Positions 60,801 to 64,000 of a stretch of DNA of 64,000 nucleotides are shown here, in pieces. Below the pieces are notes generated by a model. That model was not told the DNA's origin, made no database searches, and was given only the letters and a program-made list of their open reading frames with translations. The position numbers and the translations under genes are program-made. Every line of letters starts with the position of its first letter. Position 1 is the stretch's first letter. This DNA is from Anaerolineales bacterium HSG25 (GTDB lineage Bacteria > Chloroflexota > Anaerolineae > 4572-78 > J111): NCBI GenBank assembly GCA_030377865.1, contig JAUCGA010000002.1, positions 16,132-80,131 of the forward strand, written 5' to 3'.

Positions 60801-61939
60801 TCCAGTTGAAGGCCGATGATAAGCAGTTGCAACTTCTTTTTGAGCAAGCTCCCGATTTGCCCCAGTTTGTCCGGACAGATGAAACAAAACTACGTCAGGT
60901 GTTGATTAACCTGCTGAACAATGCTCTCAAATTTACAGACGAGGGCGGCGTTACCGTGCAAATTATGAATGGAGAGAATGGCGATAATCAAGCGGCTGAT
61001 TTGCCATTCGTGGATATTCAGTTTAGCGTAGCCGACACCGGACTCGGTATTGCAGAGGAGGAGATGGACAAAATGTTTGAAGCCTTTGCTCAAACGGAAA
61101 GTGGCTTACAATCTCAGGAGGGTACTGGTTTAGGCTTACCTATCAGTCGGAAATTTGTACAACTGATGGGAGGTGATATGACGGTCGAAAGTCAGGTTGG
61201 TCGTGGGACAACTTTTAATTTTGAGGTAAAGGTTGAAATTGTAGCGCAATCCGAAATTAAAGACAGCAGAACAGAGACCAAAAATCGGGTTCTCGCTCTG
61301 GAGCCGAATCAGCCGCGCTACCGTATTTTGATTGTTGATGACATCTGGACAAATCGGCAACTGCTTATCAAACTACTTAACCCGTTGGGCTTTGAACTCC
61401 AAGAAGCAGAGAATGGTCAACAGGCGATTGAGGTATGTGAAAAGTTTGAGCCACATCTAATTTGGATGGACATGCGGATGCCGATCATGAATGGTTATGA
61501 GGCTACCCAACGGATCAAAGCGACAGCCAAAGGGCAGGCTATAGCTATCATTGCTCTGACGGCCAGTACTTTAGAAGAAGAACGGGCGGTGGTCTTGGAT
61601 GCTGGCTGTGACGATTTCATGCGTAAGCCGTTTCGGGATACCGATATTTTTGAGGCCATGCACAAGCATATCGGAGTAGGTTTTATATATGAAGAACCAT
61701 CCGACCTGTCCGATTCAACTGACGTAGTGGGCGATGTTTTAACCCCCACTGTTTTAGCCACCCTACCCCAAGAGTTGCTAGGGATGCTCAAAGATGCGGC
61801 TGAATTGGGCGATATGGAGTTGGCTGAAGATGTGATTAGTCAAATACAGTCTCATAATCCGGCTCTAGCGACAGCTTTGGATGAAGAGATGAATAATTTC
61901 GAATATGATAAAATATTAGATTTAATCGAAGAAATATAG
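57848..61939 (+). CDS. Beta-propeller hybrid histidine kinase 2
   Basis: 1363 residues. Signal peptide (1-26), about fourteen Reg_prop blades of type GLNRFDRETETFIRYQHDP (two propellers), a Y_Y_Y domain (YTNLDAGQYTFRVKATNNDG), a membrane segment (MIMLVIGLVAGSFYW) and a coiled coil. Then HisKA (MSHELRSPLNAIIGF), HATPase_c (NLLNNALKFTDEGG, GTGLGLPISRKF) and a receiver with Asp in LIWMDMRMPIMNGYE. The helical tail ends MNNFEYDKILDLIEEI. Unlike paralog 1 it has no PAS domain, no inserted palindrome and a normal C-terminus. The codon use of the propeller looks GC-richer than that of paralog 1. GGAGAA lies upstream. The next gene starts 11 bases after the stop. Confidence 0.93.
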   Translation: MRILYKTVLLCIVLSISVLAQPVSAQGGDGPSTRVDFPLTFDHITVEDGLSNNLVASIVQDDTGFMWFGTFDGLNRYDGYEFKVYRHDPDDPDSLSNDQIRVLYKDRAGNLWIGTLSGGLNMFVQETEMFIRYQHNPDDPHSLSHDSIDSIFEDQSETLWVGTNGGLNRFDRQTGSFTHYQHDPDNPATIGHDIVYSIYEDRAGVLWIGTEGGLNRFDRETETFIRYQHDPDDPHSLSYDQVQTIWEDQAGALWVGTMGGGLNLFDQDTETFKHYQHNPADPNSLSDNNINMVMQDRTGAFWIATKNNGIDLFNQDTETFVHHTYNSALPSSLNHNYIHSFYEDSLGMIWIGTKNGGVNLFDPGGKLFRNYHSNPAISNIPSFNVWSISEDTSGMLWIGTNGGGLSRLDRDRETWTYYLNDPDKPESLSSDVIHTVLTDRTGAIWVDTSGGGLNRFDPETETFIRYQHDPADPQSLSSDVIMTLYEDKSGILWIGTWGSGLDRFDRETQIFSHYQHDPADLHTLSSRIVTSIDEDRAGTLWVGTVGGLNRFDRDTETFRRYQHDPDDPTTLSNNTVAFVYEDQAGRFWVGTVGGGINKFDRENERFIHFTQKDGLPGDAVYAIQEDSQGFLWLGTGQGLSRFNPDAETFRNYDVTDGIQGDMFNLNAAYTSSSGEMFFGGTDGFTAFYPEQIRDNLDIPPVAVTNFLLANQPVAIGEDSVLQQSIAETDQLTLSYTDRIFSFEFAALNYRSPEKNRYKYMLEGFETTWNEIDSSRRFATYTNLDAGQYTFRVKATNNDGLWNEEGVAIKINIMPPWWETVWFRGGMIMLVIGLVAGSFYWQNKMAEKREHELEVLVDERTQALAESNQQLAVAHTEAVTAKDQAEILQEKAEVANQAKSSFLANMSHELRSPLNAIIGFTQVLLRGQGLDSEHQENLRIISRSGEHLLTLINQVLDLSKIEAGRTTLNETNFDIHRLLSDVEEMFQLKADDKQLQLLFEQAPDLPQFVRTDETKLRQVLINLLNNALKFTDEGGVTVQIMNGENGDNQAADLPFVDIQFSVADTGLGIAEEEMDKMFEAFAQTESGLQSQEGTGLGLPISRKFVQLMGGDMTVESQVGRGTTFNFEVKVEIVAQSEIKDSRTETKNRVLALEPNQPRYRILIVDDIWTNRQLLIKLLNPLGFELQEAENGQQAIEVCEKFEPHLIWMDMRMPIMNGYEATQRIKATAKGQAIAIIALTASTLEEERAVVLDAGCDDFMRKPFRDTDIFEAMHKHIGVGFIYEEPSDLSDSTDVVGDVLTPTVLATLPQELLGMLKDAAELGDMELAEDVISQIQSHNPALATALDEEMNNFEYDKILDLIEEI

Positions 61940-61950
61940 GAGATAATAAA

Positions 61951-63759
61951 ATGAAAAAATTCCCTTATGGCGATGCCGATTTTTATAGTATTATTACTGA
62001 GAACTACTTTTATGTTGACCGAACCGACAAAATTCGGTTACTTGAAGATATAAGCAAGAAAGTACTATTCCTACGCCCGCGCCGTTTTGGCAAGAGTTTG
62101 TGGCTGTCGGTTTTGGAGAACTACTATGACATTCGTAAAGCGGATGAGTTTGAACGGCTGTTTGGACATCTCGCCATTGGGCAAAATCCAACGCCGTTAC
62201 ACAATCAATATCTGGTTCTGAAATGGAATTTTTCAGGTGTAGACAGTTCCGGGGATGAGCGGGATTTACATCGGGCACTCCATAATCAATTAAACGGCTC
62301 TATCGAGATATTCATGGCTCGATATCGAAACATCTTGGATTATGAGATCACTCTGGATCCGCATGATGCCTTGCGTTCCTTAAAATCTCTTTTGGCCGCG
62401 GCACAGGTTGCCAACAAAAAACTGTACCTCTTGATTGATGAGTATGATAACTTTGCCAATGAGGTGTTGATGGGTGGCGACCCTCAAGGTCAACAACGGT
62501 ATGAAAAATTGGTCAAAGGAGAGGGCATGTTAAAAACTATCTTCAAGGCAATCAAGGATGGTTTGGAAGGCCAAGGCATTGACCGGCTGTTCATTACTGG
62601 GGTATCACCGTTAGTGCTGAGTGATATTACCAGTGGTTTCAATATTGCCGATAACATATCTTTGTTGCCTGAATTCAATGACTTATGTGGATTTTGGGAG
62701 GATGAAGTTAGCCAAGTGTTGGAACAGGTGGGCCAACATTGCAATCTCTCAGCAGAACAGGTCATGGAAGCTATGCACATCATGAAAACCTTTTATGATG
62801 GGTACTGTTTCCGTTATGAGGGGGATGCGAAAGGTGATGTGTATAATCCGACCTTGGTGCTTTATTTCCTAAAGAACTTTCAGCGATATTGTAAATACCC
62901 TCGCAAATTATTAGATGTAAATCTAGCAATGGATGCCAATAAAATCACCTACATTGCCCAACTGCCTCAAGGAGAGCAAATTGTTGAGCAAGCCTTGAAC
63001 GAGGCCAATCCACTGACTATCTTCCAACTAAAAGACCAGTTTGGTCTCAAAGAAATGCTCAAACAACAGCATGACCAGACTTTCATGGTCTCCCTGCTCT
63101 ACTATTTTGGGGTGATTACCCTAACCTCTGAGGTGACAAGCAGTAATAAATTAACGTTTCGTATCCCCAATCTAGTCATCCGCAAACTGTATGTGGAACG
63201 AATTCAGGAGATGATTCTGCCTGATTTTCTCAGTCGGCAGGAGGCTGACCGCGTTATCGAAAACTTCTATCAAACCGGAGAACTGCAACCGTTATGTGAC
63301 TACGTGATGGAAAAGCAGTTCACAGTCTTTGATAATCGAGACCTGAGATGGACGAATGAGTTAACCTTCAAAACCCTGTTTCTGACCTTGTTGTTCAACG
63401 ATACGGTTTACATTATGGATTCTGAACCAGCCTTACAACGAGGGTATGGCGACCTAATCATGCTGGTTCGGCCCGACATGCGACAGTTTCAGTTGTTAGA
63501 TTTTCTGATAGAGTTCAAGTATGTGCCGTTGGGCAAGAATAAGTTGACTGGCAAAAAAGTCAGAGGCATGAGTCAGCAAGAGTTGTTGGCTCTGAAACCG
63601 GTCAAGGCTGAGTTAGCGGATGCTAAGAAACAGTTGCTCTCATATCGGGCTACCTTGAATCAGGTTTATGGTGCAGGGTATCTGCGGCTACGAACTTACG
63701 CGGTGGTCTCGGTGGGGTATGATAGGTTGGTGTGGCAGGAGGTGGTCAGTGATGCATGA
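61951..63759 (+). CDS. AAA-ATPase-like / PD-(D/E)XK nuclease family protein, copy C
   Basis: 602 residues with the same plan as copy A: YVDRTDKIRLLEDI, RPRRFGKSLWL, Walker B KLYLLIDEYDNFAN, FITGVSPLVLSDITSGFN and the nuclease-like core GDLIMLVRPDMR, LIEFKYVPLG. The ends are most similar to copy A and the middle less so. It follows the hybrid kinase by 11 bases with AGGAGATAATAAA, so it is translated from the same message. A further copy (D) begins about 100 bases later with nearly identical DNA. Confidence 0.85.
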   Translation: MKKFPYGDADFYSIITENYFYVDRTDKIRLLEDISKKVLFLRPRRFGKSLWLSVLENYYDIRKADEFERLFGHLAIGQNPTPLHNQYLVLKWNFSGVDSSGDERDLHRALHNQLNGSIEIFMARYRNILDYEITLDPHDALRSLKSLLAAAQVANKKLYLLIDEYDNFANEVLMGGDPQGQQRYEKLVKGEGMLKTIFKAIKDGLEGQGIDRLFITGVSPLVLSDITSGFNIADNISLLPEFNDLCGFWEDEVSQVLEQVGQHCNLSAEQVMEAMHIMKTFYDGYCFRYEGDAKGDVYNPTLVLYFLKNFQRYCKYPRKLLDVNLAMDANKITYIAQLPQGEQIVEQALNEANPLTIFQLKDQFGLKEMLKQQHDQTFMVSLLYYFGVITLTSEVTSSNKLTFRIPNLVIRKLYVERIQEMILPDFLSRQEADRVIENFYQTGELQPLCDYVMEKQFTVFDNRDLRWTNELTFKTLFLTLLFNDTVYIMDSEPALQRGYGDLIMLVRPDMRQFQLLDFLIEFKYVPLGKNKLTGKKVRGMSQQELLALKPVKAELADAKKQLLSYRATLNQVYGAGYLRLRTYAVVSVGYDRLVWQEVVSDA

Positions 63760-63767
63760 AAAAATGT

Positions 63768-63850
63768 GTAGCGGAGGCCATGCTGAAGCATCTTAAGCGA
63801 TGAATAATTTTGAATACGATAAAATATTAGACTTGATCGAAGAAATATAA
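63768..63850 (+). pseudogene. Junction of two gene ends: phosphatase tail and kinase tail
   Basis: VAEAMLKHLKR then TGA copies the EAMLEHLKR part of the SpoIIE proteins (63768-63802). Directly after it, overlapping by a base, MNNFEYDKILDLIEEI and stop (63800-63850) is the exact end of hybrid kinase 2. The kinase tail is followed by AAA copy D just as in the complete kinase-AAA pair, so a unit 'kinase end plus AAA gene' was duplicated and joined to phosphatase sequence. Confidence 0.7.
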
Positions 63851-63861
63851 GAGGTGATAAA

Positions 63862-64000
63862 ATGAAAAGATTTCCTTATGGCGATGCCGATTTTTATAGT
63901 ATTATTACTGAGAACTACTTTTATGTTGACCGAACCGACAAAATTCGGTTACTTGAAGATATAAGCAAGAAAGTACTATTCCTACGCCCGCGCCGTTTTG
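63862..64000 (+). CDS. AAA-ATPase-like / PD-(D/E)XK family protein, copy D, 5' part
   Basis: ATG 63862 (MKRFPYGDADFYSIITENYF) with AGAGGTGATAAA before it; the frame runs off the window after RPRRF of the P-loop-like motif. From about 63877 the DNA is identical to copy C as far as can be seen, so the duplication is recent or the copies are homogenised. Whether this copy is complete cannot be known from this window. Confidence 0.8.
   Translation, partial: MKRFPYGDADFYSIITENYFYVDRTDKIRLLEDISKKVLFLRPRRF

Noticed and set aside
1..64000. tRNA and rRNA genes
   Set aside because: No T-loop-like GGTTCRANNCC with matching acceptor stem and no rRNA-like sequence was noticed; a covariance-model search could overturn this.

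Overview
The window looks like a chromosomal segment of a bacterium from the Chloroflexota, probably Anaerolineae-like. This is inferred from the style of FtsZ, MurD and MraY, the double-ended cell-wall cluster, the one-component-style beta-propeller hybrid kinases and the density of short palindromic repeats. No rRNA or tRNA gene was found, so the assignment is tentative.

Region 1 (1-21.4 kb, nearly all + strand) is a division and cell-wall (dcw) cluster. A small-peptide gene and a lipoprotein cytochrome c come first, then ftsA-ftsZ, then the mraZ-rsmH-ftsL-ftsI-murF-mraY-murD-ftsW-murC-murB-ddl-ftsQ series. The mraZ promoter carries a clear array of TGGG repeats, the expected MraZ operator. 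murG is missing from its usual place between ftsW and murC; only a C-terminal relic remains there, followed by two paralogous membrane proteins. ftsA has no normal start codon for its essential first strand.

Region 2 (21.6-40.7 kb) is mixed. It holds housekeeping genes (leuB, mnmA, a PLP enzyme), an OmpR-type two-component pair, and several toxin-antitoxin loci, some intact and some broken. It also has a duplicated convergent pair of membrane proteins (an HExxH protein plus a small partner), a divergent XRE-regulator/AT-hook pair, a pentapeptide-repeat protein and many intergenic palindromic repeats of at least five families.

Region 3 (40.9-64 kb, + strand) is a signalling island. It encodes an oligopeptide-type binding lipoprotein, two SpoIIE-type phosphatases, a diguanylate cyclase, two giant beta-propeller hybrid histidine kinases, and repeated copies of an AAA-ATPase-like/PD-(D/E)XK protein, the last running off the window. 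The same domains recur (REC, Cys-rich PAS, GAF), so the genes probably form paralogous outputs (phosphatase, c-di-GMP, phosphorelay).

The most unusual theme is how repeats and deletions shape coding sequence. Palindromic elements sit in frame inside the phosphatase and kinase domains of three neighbouring genes (44.5-55.2 kb), two of them at the same loop in two paralogs but of different sequence. Repeats also supply the stop codons of other genes. Several large genes survive only as their two extreme ends with everything between removed.
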